Under the pieces are notes generated by a model. That model was not told where the DNA came from. It ran no database searches and worked only from the letters and a program-made list of their open reading frames with translations. DNA of 24,400 nt from Chara braunii (taxonomy: Eukaryota > Streptophyta > Charophyceae > Charales > Characeae). How positions within the stretch are numbered: position 1 is the first letter of the stretch; the number at the start of each line of letters is the position of its first letter. The position numbers and the translations under genes were made by a program. Below are positions 8,363 to 16,474 of the stretch, piece by piece. The stretch is taken from contig BFEA01000073.1 of the NCBI GenBank assembly GCA_003427395.1, positions 1,613,774 to 1,638,173 of the forward strand. Direction: 5' to 3'.

Positions 8363-8986
8363 TCAATCCCTGTGGGTATCCCAGTCGAAGTAATCCCCCA
8401 GGTCAACCTCGCTCACGCAGCAAGGCTCTTGCTCCGACTCGTCTGTCTCTGACCTCTGTAAGCAGGTGGTGATAGGTATCCCGGATCTGGCCACCTCGCT
8501 CCTAATCCTCCTGTCCTGACGCCTCTTTTCCTTGCTGCCACCTCTGCTCAGTGTTTTCGGATTACAACCATCAAAGTTGAAGAGAGCACCACCTGGTGTA
8601 GAGGGGACCTGAGGAAACACCACATGTAACCAGTGCTCCGTCCAGTAACTCTCCCTGCGGAAGATATAATGAGCAATCCGGTTATAGGTGGCTCCATTTA
8701 TTCCCTGCCCAGCATCTCTCACGTGATAAGTGATCACCAACGTGTATCTCAACGTGGGATACTCATTGGCCCTAATGACGAAGCCCTGATGTCCAATGTG
8801 TCGATAGCTGAACTTCTCAACCAGCCTACCCCATGTAGGGGTTGTCTCATGTTGAGGAGCCAGCTTGACCAATCTGCAAAGTGTAGTAGAATGCTCCTGA
8901 CGAGTGGTTACACCAAACAATGGTGTCATGGTGATCAGCAACTCAAGAGAATAACCCAACTCGGTAGGGTCAGAGAGGACAGCACC
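8363..8986 (-). CDS. unrecognised minus-strand ORF, about 200 residues
   Basis: The frame is open from 8986, just after a stop, to 8363. The listed start at 8959 is TTG; the first ATG in frame is at 8929. The product reads YTLVITYHVRDAGQG, RRESYWTEHWLHVVFPQVP, then a basic stretch (GSKEKRRQDRRIRSE) and an acidic tail (ETDESEQE, DLGDYFDWD). Over 200 sense codons by chance are unlikely at this base composition, so it is probably coding or recently coding. No domain was recognised: the first two thirds look beta-rich and globular, and the last third charged and disordered. It is flanked upstream by a 46-bp tandem array (9019-9250). It may be a terminal exon or an accessory ORF of an unidentified element. 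Confidence 0.45.
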   Translation of the reverse strand, partial: GAVLSDPTELGYSLELLITMTPLFGVTTRQEHSTTLCRLVKLAPQHETTPTWGRLVEKFSYRHIGHQGFVIRANEYPTLRYTLVITYHVRDAGQGINGATYNRIAHYIFRRESYWTEHWLHVVFPQVPSTPGGALFNFDGCNPKTLSRGGSKEKRRQDRRIRSEVARSGIPITTCLQRSETDESEQEPCCVSEVDLGDYFDWDTHRD

Positions 8987-9018
8987 TCAATAGACCCTCT
9001 AGCCAAACCGGCGGCAAC

Positions 9019-9250
9019 CAACTCAATATAGAGACCCGCCTAAATGGGCCTGGCTGAACAACAATCAACTTGATATAGGCGCCCGCCTCAATGGGCCCGG
9101 CTGAACAGCAACAACTCGATATAGAGGCCCTCCTGAATGGGCCCGGCTGATCAGCAACAACTCAATATAGGGGCCCGCCTTAATAGGCCCGCCTCAACAA
9201 CAACAACTCGATATAGGGGCCCGCCTGAATGGGCCCGGATGAACAGCAAC
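9019..9250. repeat. 46-bp minisatellite, 5 units
   Basis: Units begin at 9019, 9066, 9112, 9158 and 9204 with the form CAACTCGATATAGGGGCCCG-CCTGAATGGGCCCGGCTGAACAGCAA. Each has two GGGCCC palindromes about 14 bp apart, able to pair with each other. One unit (9158) has lost the second palindrome. Confidence 0.93.
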
Positions 9251-9640
9251 TCAGCAGCTCAACATAGCAACATAATAGGAGTATCTCTGCAGCAAGTGGA
9301 CTAGAACATGAGGACTGGAACTGCCAGTGTCGTCGTTGTAGAGGACTGATCATCAAGGTGTTATCTATGCAAAGGCCAGTTGCAAAATACTGTGTGTGCA
9401 AACTGGACTGCGCTGATATCATATGTGCAGGAAAAATACCGTCCACACGGGCTGATCGTCCATGCAGAGACTGATCAACAAGAAATCAAATCAGCGGGAG
9501 TTGGGGGTTAGTCATACCATCAGAGACATCCTGTCATGTCCTCAAGACTAGTCACACTAGCAAGGCACGCGTCCCCGACCATCATACCGGTAGGGCGTGC
9601 GTTCTCGAATCATCAGAATATCAGAGCACTCACTCACATA
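9251..9640. other. no feature recognised between two tandem arrays
   Basis: Unique-looking sequence with no credible frame. A loose pair of related phrases (GGCACGCGTCCCCGACCATCAT and GGGCGTGCGTTCTCGAATCATCA, about 9564-9618) resembles the start of the following GCGC-rich array. Confidence 0.4.
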
Positions 9641-9654
9641 GCCTACCCGAGCCT

Positions 9655-10169
9655 GGGCGCACTCATGTAATGATACCGAGCAAGGGCGCGCATGGGCGCA
9701 CACTCAAAAGACAATACTAAGCTTGGGCGCACATGGGCGCGCACTCAAATCACAGTCCCAAGCTTGGGTGCGCGTGGGCGCATACTCAAATAGTGAGTTC
9801 AAGCCTAGGTACGCATGGGCGCACGCTCAAACGGCAAAGCCAAGCATGGGCACGCATGGGCGCGCACTCAAACAACAATACTGATCATGGGCGCACGTGA
9901 GCGCATACTCAAATGGCACTGCTGAGCCCGGGCGCGCATGGGCGCAGTCTAAAACAACAATGCCAATCACGGACGCGCATGGGCGCGCACTTAAATAACA
10001 ATATCTAGCTTGGGTGCACATGGGCATGCACTCAAATAGCAATACCAAGCTCGGGCACGCATGGCCGTGCACTCTCCCAGCAATGCCAAGCTTGGGCGCG
10101 CATAGGCGCGCACTCTAACAACAATGCCAAATTTGGGCGCGCATGGGCGCATACTCTAATCACAATGCC
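9655..10169. repeat. 41-bp minisatellite, about 13 units
   Basis: Consensus unit AAGCTTGGGCGCGCATGGGC-GCGCACTCAAACAACAATGCC; units start about every 41 bp. Divergence between units is moderate. Cys/Ala/Arg-rich minus-strand open frames (SARPCA) arise from the repeat. Confidence 0.93.
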
Positions 10170-10495
10170 AAGCTCGGGCGCGCACTCTAACAACCAAACT
10201 GAGATTGGGCGCGCACTCATACAGCCAAACTGAGACTAGGCGCGCACTCAAACAGCCAAACTGAGACTGGGCGCGCACTCGACCAGCCAAACTGAGACTG
10301 GGCGCGCACTCAAACAGCCAAACTGAGACTGGGCGTGCACTCAAACAGCCAAACTGAGACTGGGCGCGCACTCAAACGACCAAACTGAGACTGGGCGCGC
10401 ACTCAGACGACTTGCCTGAGCCTGGACGCGCACTCAGACGACTTGCCTGAGCCTGAACGCGCACTCAGACGACTTGCCTGTGCCTTGGCGCGCTC
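10170..10495. repeat. 31-bp minisatellite derived from the 41-bp unit
   Basis: Units such as GAGACTGGGCGCGCACTCAA-ACAGCCAAACT start at 10201 and 10232 and continue at 31-bp spacing. Compared with the preceding array the 10-bp GCATGGGCGC segment is missing. The last units (from about 10400) change to GACTTGCCTGAGCCTG plus the shared GCGCACTCAGAC. Confidence 0.93.
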
Positions 10496-10569
10496 TGGAG
10501 TAAGGTACCGGATTGGCAAGGATCTTCGATGGATCAGCCCTCAATGGGGCAGCTGTTGGCTCTCAGAGT

Positions 10570-11250
10570 CGACAACAAAGTTCACAGCTTGAGTGCGCAC
10601 CGGCGCGTTGGCTCAGAATCATCAGAAGCAGTGTACACAGATTGAGCACTTTTAAGTGTACTGACTTCAGCAAAGTCTACAGATTGAGTGCGCACTGTCG
10701 CACAGACTCAAAATCATCAAAGTCGAGTTTACAGGTGAAATGCGCAATGTCGCACAGGCTCAAAATCATCATTGCCAGGTTTACAGATGAAGTGCGCAAT
10801 GTCGCACAGGCTCAAAATCATCATTGTCAGGTTTACAGTGAAGTGCGAATTGCTGCACGGGCTCAGAATCATCAAAGTCAAGTTTTTGCATATTGATCGT
10901 GCAGTGTCACACTCAAGCTCGAGTGCGCACAGTCACACTTGCTCGGAATAGTCAATGCTGATTTTTCAAATTGAGTGCACACTGTTGCACAGACTCAAGA
11001 TCGTCATGCCGAGTTTACAGATAATCTGCGCACCGTCGCACAGACTCGAACTCATCAAGGTCGAGTTTTGCAATATTGCTCTTACTCAGAATCATCAATG
11101 CAATCCCACAGATCGAGCGAGCAATGTCGCACTTACTCAAAGTTGAGTCTGGGTGCGCACAGTCGCAGCTACTCAAGTTCATCAATGCAGGGCCCTACTG
11201 ATCGAGTGCGCAGTATCGCGCTCACTCAAGGTCACTGAGACAAAGCTTGC
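10570..11250. repeat. ~52-bp degenerate minisatellite
   Basis: Phrases GTGCGCACTGTCGCACAGACTC and AAAATCATCAAAGTC-(A/G)GTTTACAG recur, with starts at 10689, 10741, 10793 and 10844 (51-52 bp apart). Spacing becomes irregular after 10900. Plus-strand frames through it are repeat artefacts. Confidence 0.88.
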
Positions 11251-11561
11251 AAATCGAAGGCGCAGTGTCGTACTCAAGTTTGAGTGCGCACAGTTGCACA
11301 TACTCAAGATCATCAAGGCAGACTTCTCAGATTAAGGGCGCAGTGTCGCATTCAAATCTGAGTGCGCACAGTCGCATATACTCAAGATCATCAAAGCGGG
11401 TTTCTCAGATTAAGGGCGCAGTGTCGCATTCAAGTCTGGGTGCGCACAATCGCATATACTTAAGATCATCAAAGCGGGTTTCTCAGATTAAGGGCGCAGT
11501 GTCGCACTCAAGTCTGAGTGCGCACAGTCGCATATACTCAATGTGCTCAAAATCAACGTGC
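11251..11561. repeat. 78-bp minisatellite, 4 units
   Basis: Units begin at 11251, 11328, 11406 and 11484, with CAGATTAAGGGCGCAGTGTC-GCATTCAAGTCTGAGTGCGC and then ACAGTCGCATATACTCAAGATCATCAAAGCGGGTTTCT. Units 2-4 are nearly identical, so this expansion is recent. Each holds two diverged GCGCA-x-TGTCGCA-type half units, so it is an extended version of the neighbouring 52-bp unit. Confidence 0.93.
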
Positions 11562-11880
11562 TCCAAATGCTCAAAATAAGTAAATCGACATGCCCAGAAT
11601 ATGTGTTTCCTTAGCGCTGTAAATCAGCGTGCTCACAACGAGTGCCCCGTGAAACTTTAAATGAGTGCCCATTGACATACAGGCGCAAAATCGACCCTCA
11701 AATACAGTGCGTGTAAGCGCATGGTTTTCTTGGTTCAGAAAATGACCCTTAAAACACATTGTGCGAAAGCACACAATTCTCCAGTACAGTAATGGGGTGC
11801 GCGTGGGCGCTAAGAGGCAAGATCAACAACTTCCACAGATCAGGCTACACCGGGTCGACAGATCAAAGCTATGTCAGGCT
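11562..11880. other. transition region, degenerate GTGC-(T/C)CA repeats, no gene
   Basis: Words like AATGTGCTCAAAAT, GCGTGCTCAC and GAGTGCCC recur without a fixed period. It looks like decayed satellite. No frame is credible. Confidence 0.45.
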
Positions 11881-11904
11881 GATAAATGATAAATCAGAAC
11901 TGCA

Positions 11905-12275
11905 CCAGCCTGCGCCAGACTCCCATATGAGAAGACAGAACTGCGCCAGACTGCGCCAGGCTGCCAAATGACAAATCAGAACTGCGCCAAACTGTGCCAG
12001 GCTGCCAAATGACAAATCAGGACTGCGCCAGNNNNNNNNNNNNNNNNNNNNNNNNNNNNNNNNNNNNNNNNNNNNNNNNNNNNNNNNNNNNNNNNNNNNN
12101 NNNNNNNNNNNNNNNNNNNNNNNNNNNNNNNNNNNNNNNNNGCTGCCAAATGACAAATCAGGACTGCGCCAGACTGCGCTAGGCTGCCAAATGACAAGTT
12201 AGAACTGCGCCAGACTGCGCCAGGCTGCCAAATGACGAGTCAGAACTGCGCCAGGCTGACACATGGCGGATCAGA
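11905..12275. repeat. 41-bp minisatellite around an assembly gap
   Basis: Unit GCTGCCAAATGACAAATCAG-AACTGCGCCAGACTGCGCCAG; units start at 11960, 12001, then after the gap 12142, 12183 and 12224, each 41 bp apart. It is not related in sequence to the 41-bp array at 9655. Confidence 0.93.
12032..12141. other. assembly gap, 110 N
   Basis: A run of 110 N lies inside the 41-bp array. The repeat phase on the two sides needs 10 plus a multiple of 41 missing bases (92 or 133), so 110 is either an estimate or hides an irregular unit. Confidence 0.98.
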
Positions 12276-12314
12276 ACTCTACCCGACTATGCCAGCCCAT
12301 TGCCTGAGGTAAAT

Positions 12315-12655
12315 GGCCAGTGGGAAAAAGATGTGCGGGGAGAGGGAGGAAGAGAAGAGAGGGAGCGAGAGGAGCAAAGGGAGAGAAATAGGGGAGGAGG
12401 CAGGGGAGAAGACTATCGCCCTAGTGAGAACCAGGACCGCCTTTCTTCCCCGAACAGCTCCACCCCTTTACGTCCCTCTTGCTTGGCTTGATCTTTCTCC
12501 TTTTCTTTACTGGCTCCAGCGCTGCAGCTCCGGTCCGCCGTACCGCCAGCACTCCAGCATTCCCGCAAGTGAGGGCCTCTCTCTTCTGAGTGGCCTGGCC
12601 TCTCTTTTAAAGTGCAGAGGCCAGGTTGTCGGGCGAAGTGCAGCAGTCCTTGGGC
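12315..12655. other. purine-rich tract, then sequence without a recognised gene
   Basis: A strongly G/A-rich stretch covers about 12315-12412 on the plus strand. A CT-rich segment follows to about 12610. The plus frame 12313-12702 is open for 129 codons, but its start lies in the purine tract and its end in a tandem array, so I do not call it a gene. Confidence 0.4.
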
Positions 12656-13125
12656 TAAAAATAGCACGGGTCTGTGCTAAATATAGCGCGGGCCTGTGCT
12701 AAAATTAGCGCGGGACTGCGCTAAAATTAGTACGGGACTGGGACAGTCCCGACTTTGGGACACGAATAGTCAGTCCTGTGTTAAAAATAGCATGGGCCTG
12801 CGCTAAATATAGTGGGGGCCTGTGCTAAAATTAGCGCGGGACTGTGCTAAAATTAGCACGAGACTGGGACAGTCCCGACTTTGGAACACGAACAGTCAGT
12901 CCCGTGTTAAAAATAGCATGGGCCTGCGCTTAATATAGTGCGAGCCTGTGCTAAAATTAGCGAGGGACTGCGCTAAAATTAGCACGGAGCTTGGGATAAA
13001 AATAACGCGGGTCTGCGCTATGTTTAGCCTACGCTAAAAATAACTCAGGCCTGTGCTAAAGATAGCCTGCCCTACGCTAAAAATAACACAGACTAGTACT
13101 AAAATTAGTGTCGGGCTTAAACTGG
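12655..13125. repeat. 126-bp higher-order repeat of ~25-bp dyad subunits
   Basis: TAAAAATAGCA(C/T)GGG recurs at 12656, 12782 and 12908, giving a 126-bp period. Inside are about five subunits like TGCGCTAAAATTAGCGCGGGAC, each with the dyad GCGCTAA-AA-TTAGCGC, plus the dyad GGGACT-GGGAC-AGTCCC. The array decays after about 13000. Confidence 0.92.
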
Positions 13126-13192
13126 CCTGACTTTGGAATACTAAGGGTCGGCCTTGTTCTTGAAAACAAAACACCCCTCTTAACATTAATAA

Positions 13193-13591
13193 GGGCCCAA
13201 TCCCGTATTCCCCCTTGACCATTTCGGGCCGTACTCTTCCCGACGCGGTAAGTCTTGTCCCAGGTGGTCAATTCTATTTTTCTCACTAACCTTTTGTCCA
13301 TTTTCAGTACCGTTCGGACCGGGCCCTACTAATCTGGCCCTTGCAGACGCGGCGGTTCAGCCCAAAAGTCGTGATTCGATCTCCATGGGGCTGGACCGTC
13401 GTGCCGCCTTGCCCACTGACTCGACCCAAGGGCCAAACCAGCGTGTCAACATTCTGCTGATCGTGACCACAAGCAGCCCTATGGTGCAGAGGCTGACTGC
13501 GACGAATCAACTATACGTTGACGTGGCGCGCCGCTCTCCGACAACCATACCAAACCCCATTCTTGGCGTCCCCGCCAGGATCCCTCTACTA
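13193..13591 (+). CDS. possible two-exon reading frame with a 60-bp intron
   Basis: GTAAGT at 13248-13253, a branch-like CTCACTAAC at 13282-13290 and TTTTCAG ending at 13307 make a textbook short intron (13248-13307). The frame before it is open only from 13193, with no ATG. The frame after it stays open for about 93 codons (PFGPGPTNLAL ... NILLIVTTSSPMVQRL ... GVPARIPLL) and stops at the TAA at 13589-13591. An ATG at 13385 could start a 69-residue product inside exon 2. No domain is recognised. The stop lies inside the TATA-like sequence that may serve the next ORF. It may equally be a spliced non-coding leader or a decayed element. Confidence 0.33.
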
Positions 13592-13612
13592 TAAGGGGAT
13601 ATATATATACAT
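13586..13612 (+). promoter_or_regulatory. TATA-type promoter element
   Basis: CTACTATAAGGGGATATATATATAC-type sequence lies about 200 nt before the ATG at 13805. It is the clearest TATA box in the window and has no coding explanation. Which of the two TATA cores would be used cannot be told. Confidence 0.5.
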
Positions 13613-13804
13613 ATCACTTCTATCATTCACCCTCAAATCTGCTCAAATGAGTATGCGGCGCTTATCGTGCTTTTGCTGTTGTTGCTGCCATTGCTGATCT
13701 CTGCTTGCTCGGACACTCGCCGCGCTTGTGCTATCATCGCTCTCGACTTGCTCGTTCTCTTATCGCACTAGTGCTTACCATCGCGCAGCTAATCAGCTTT
13801 TTCC

Positions 13805-14311
13805 ATGACGCCAAAGACGCGAGGCTCGGGTGCTGGACGTGGGAGAGGAGGCCGACAAGGGAAGGCGCCAGATCGACCAATCGATCTGACGTACGAGGGG
13901 GAGAGATCCGAAGAGGAGGAGGAGGAGGAGAGATGGGAAGGAACGCGCTTGCGCCATCGCTCAGAGGACCCGCGCGAGCGCACGCCGTCGTCGAGGTCAA
14001 TGATGTACTATACGTATGAATACGAGCAGCACTACGGCAATCCGCCTCCACGTTTCGAGACGCCCTCTCGATCATACCCCTCGCCATACCATCCTTCTTC
14101 CTCTGCTCAACCTCATCCTCGCCAACTCACCGTCCTGCCACAGCCGCCCCGCCCTGCGCCACCGCCGTTGCTACGTGCACTAGAACCACTCGTCGTCCAC
14201 CACGCTGCACCGCCCGACCATCGCTCGTGTGTCATACTTGCGCTATTTTTCATCTGCCAGCTTGAGCTGTGCGGCCTCGTATGCTATCTGATATATAGAG
14301 GCATCATATAA
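13805..14311 (+). CDS. 168-residue RGG/Pro-rich ORF with hydrophobic C-terminus
   Basis: The ATG at 13805 (MTPKTRGSGAGRGRGGRQGK) opens a protein with a Gly/Arg RGG-type start, typical of RNA-binding or Gag-like N-termini. An acidic run follows (RSEEEEEEERWEG, about residues 34-46), then Tyr-rich (MMYYTYEYEQHYG) and Pro-rich regions, and a hydrophobic Cys-rich tail (CVILALFFICQLELCGLVCYLIY, about residues 142-164) that could span a membrane. A TATA box lies about 200 nt upstream. The composition is disordered and low-complexity, so family assignment is not possible. The hydrophobic tail may be read-through into an intron or a frameshifted end. It could be the Gag start of another retroelement. 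Confidence 0.42.
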   Translation: MTPKTRGSGAGRGRGGRQGKAPDRPIDLTYEGERSEEEEEEERWEGTRLRHRSEDPRERTPSSRSMMYYTYEYEQHYGNPPPRFETPSRSYPSPYHPSSSAQPHPRQLTVLPQPPRPAPPPLLRALEPLVVHHAAPPDHRSCVILALFFICQLELCGLVCYLIYRGII

Positions 14312-14784
14312 AACATATCTCAATCATCAAAGTGTTCGCCCGCTAGGGCTCGAGTGCTTGCTCAATAAGGCATGGACCTCTGGTCCAAGCCACCATCAAA
14401 ATCAAAGAAGGACTAGTCTTATCAAGCTTGCGTGGTGCAGTCACCGCACACAAATATCATGGCCGCTCATGCAGCCCAATCATACTACCAATCCCGTTTT
14501 CTTGCACTATTAAATCAGTCTCAATCTTAGGTCGATCCCCTCATTAGGTTTGACCTCGTGCATCATCACAATCAGGCCCAATCTTAGACCAAACCCTATC
14601 ATTAGGTCTGGCCTTGCAGTCGAAGTCTCAGTCCTGGCCTGCTCATCTCAACCTCATCGGATTAGTCCATCTCATCTGCACAATATAATCCTCATCATTA
14701 TCTCAGTTACAGTCCAGCCACGGGTGGATATGAGACTAATCATCGAGCTCAGGATCATCTGGGTCATCTTGACCAAAGGCCGCC

Positions 14785-15075
14785 TCATAAGGGGGAAACA
14801 TACCAAACCCCTTTCTCTTTGTCTGCTGGCTCTGTGCCACTTACTGTCGGGTCATACCAAGCCCCGTTGTCTTCGTCTGGCTGTAGGGTACCTGCAAAAC
14901 AGAGATCATGTCATGCCAAAAAGAAATACGAGAAAAGGGTCTCCCCTAAAGACCCTTGCCAACACCCCTTCCTCACTCACTCTTAGAGTCTTACCTTTCG
15001 GCCTTCGAAAAGTGTCCCCGCTCGCCCTGGTGGGCTCCTCCGCTGACCCAACCCGGCAAGCAGAGCAAAGTCAGT
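14785..15075 (-). CDS. possible 3'-terminal two-exon gene fragment
   Basis: On the minus strand a donor (AAAG|GTAAGA, exon ends at 14995) and an acceptor (TTTTGCAG|GT, exon starts at 14891) define a 103-nt intron, 14892-14994. Joining them keeps one frame open from about 15075 to a TGA at 14785-14787. The last exon encodes TLQPDEDNGAWYDP and, after a short spacer, EKGVWYVSPL, an imperfect internal repeat of an acidic plus G-x-W-Y motif. I do not recognise the protein, and exons further upstream were not found. The match of splice signals with a continuing frame is suggestive but could be chance. Confidence 0.28.
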
Positions 15076-16470
15076 CCTGATTCCCAGTCATGGCAGTCCG
15101 ACCACCCTCCGAGCCCTTGCTCAGAACAGCTCACGGGGAGCCGCACACCCCTTCATGAAGCCCTCACTCCGACGAGTGCAGACCCATGGATCATAAGCTC
15201 ATTAGTCGACATCAGAGCTTCTGTCTACTCGCTTGACTTCTTGACTAACGTCCGGCTTTTTGCAACTGTGTGGGGAGCCAGCCAACACCCGACCAGACCC
15301 GACTGGTGAGTCAAAGCGAGTCCACAATTAAGCTTTGCAACAGTGGGCTAGGAGACCATAATGGCCCTGTTGCCAGCTGGGCAGTGGATACCAGCTTGGC
15401 CCGACGCCAAGGGAATGCCCTTGGAGACACGGCTTTCTAGAGACACCCCGATCAGAGTGATAGTAGGAGTCCACCACCTTGATCAGCCACAATGTCGGAT
15501 TTAGACTGGGAGAGGCTCAGGATGCCTCCTTCCTTTCCAGCAGGTGGACCACGCCGCCCACGCGCCGACCCGGGAACGGTTAACCACCCGAGGGTTCGAG
15601 GCTATCAGCCACTATGGCTCGGACGCCCCGCCAACCCAGCTAGCCTCTGAACCTGTGCGAACCTGCTTCAGGGAATCATCTCTTGCTCAAGAGGCGCAGT
15701 TGAAACTCTTTGCCTCTTCATGAAGGACATAAGTGCTGACACCGCAGGGGACACCACTGTGGTTAGACACTCGCCGGTGAACCGTTGTGAGAACCTGACG
15801 GCTGCAATGGGAGCACTCCTTCCATCACGAAGAATGCAGCAAGCCCCAAACCGCTGTGATGCTGAGTGATCTTCGCCCCGACCATAAGATCGGGCAGATC
15901 ACTCCATCGACTATGACACATGACTGACTACCTATCCCTTTAGAGTTCGGCAGTGCCTAACCGCGAAGGCCCATCTGGAGAGGAACCCCATCTCGACAAT
16001 GTTGAGTCCCTTGCCACTGGAACACTTCACTAGGTTAAGTACCACCCTCTTTCAGGAATAACCAATCAACTTGTGTCAGATGATGCTAGGCAATCCTCCT
16101 TACGCTATCGTACTAGGAGGTTGCCCCATCAATTGAGCGCTGACTTATGAGAGGAAGAAAACATATTTTCACATTATTCCATAGCCATTCATTCCACAAT
16201 GCCATGCAGATCAATAAAATACAATAAGAGGCAAGAACTAAAATCCCAAGAACTGCCTCCCAATCCCCCAGGCATATCCCAGGACTGACACGTGACAAGC
16301 CAAATACAATGCAATGAACTGAAATTTAAAATTTTAACTTACATTCATACAAAACTGGGGCCAATCTGGGCCCGACAGACACATGAGTCCCCCATTGAAC
16401 CGAGCCATCATAGGCTGCTCGTATCTTGCTTCGGCATACGAAATCATACCATAATCATAGCGAGTCGACT
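15076..16470. other. about 1.4 kb with no feature recognised
   Basis: Mixed-composition sequence without a long credible frame, tandem repeat or tRNA-like fold that I could see. By position it could hold the 3' LTR of the minus-strand gypsy element, but with no 5' LTR in the window to compare, no boundary can be set. Confidence 0.4.
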
Positions 16471-16474
16471 GTCG

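Noticed and set aside
9827-10371. Minus-strand Cys/Ala/Arg-rich frames (SARPCA repeats) as a repeat protein
   Set aside because: The period follows the 41/31-bp DNA units and the frame is interrupted; better explained as satellite.
11247-11579. 110-codon plus frame with KGAVSHS repeats
   Set aside because: 78 bp is a multiple of three, so the open frame is inherited from the repeat. No start context or other coding sign.
9655-12275. Regular repeats with variable interiors, considered as a CRISPR array
   Set aside because: Units are directly contiguous and diverge gradually along the whole unit. There are no constant repeats with unique spacers, and the context is eukaryotic.
14550-15309. 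Plus-strand frames of 176 and 117 codons
   Set aside because: They overlap a better-supported minus-strand splice pair, with no motif and biased composition.
16085-16125. TAGTAC-containing stretch considered as an rRNA (sarcin-ricin loop) fragment
   Set aside because: It lacks the required AGTACGAGAGGA core, and flanks show no rRNA similarity that I can recognise.
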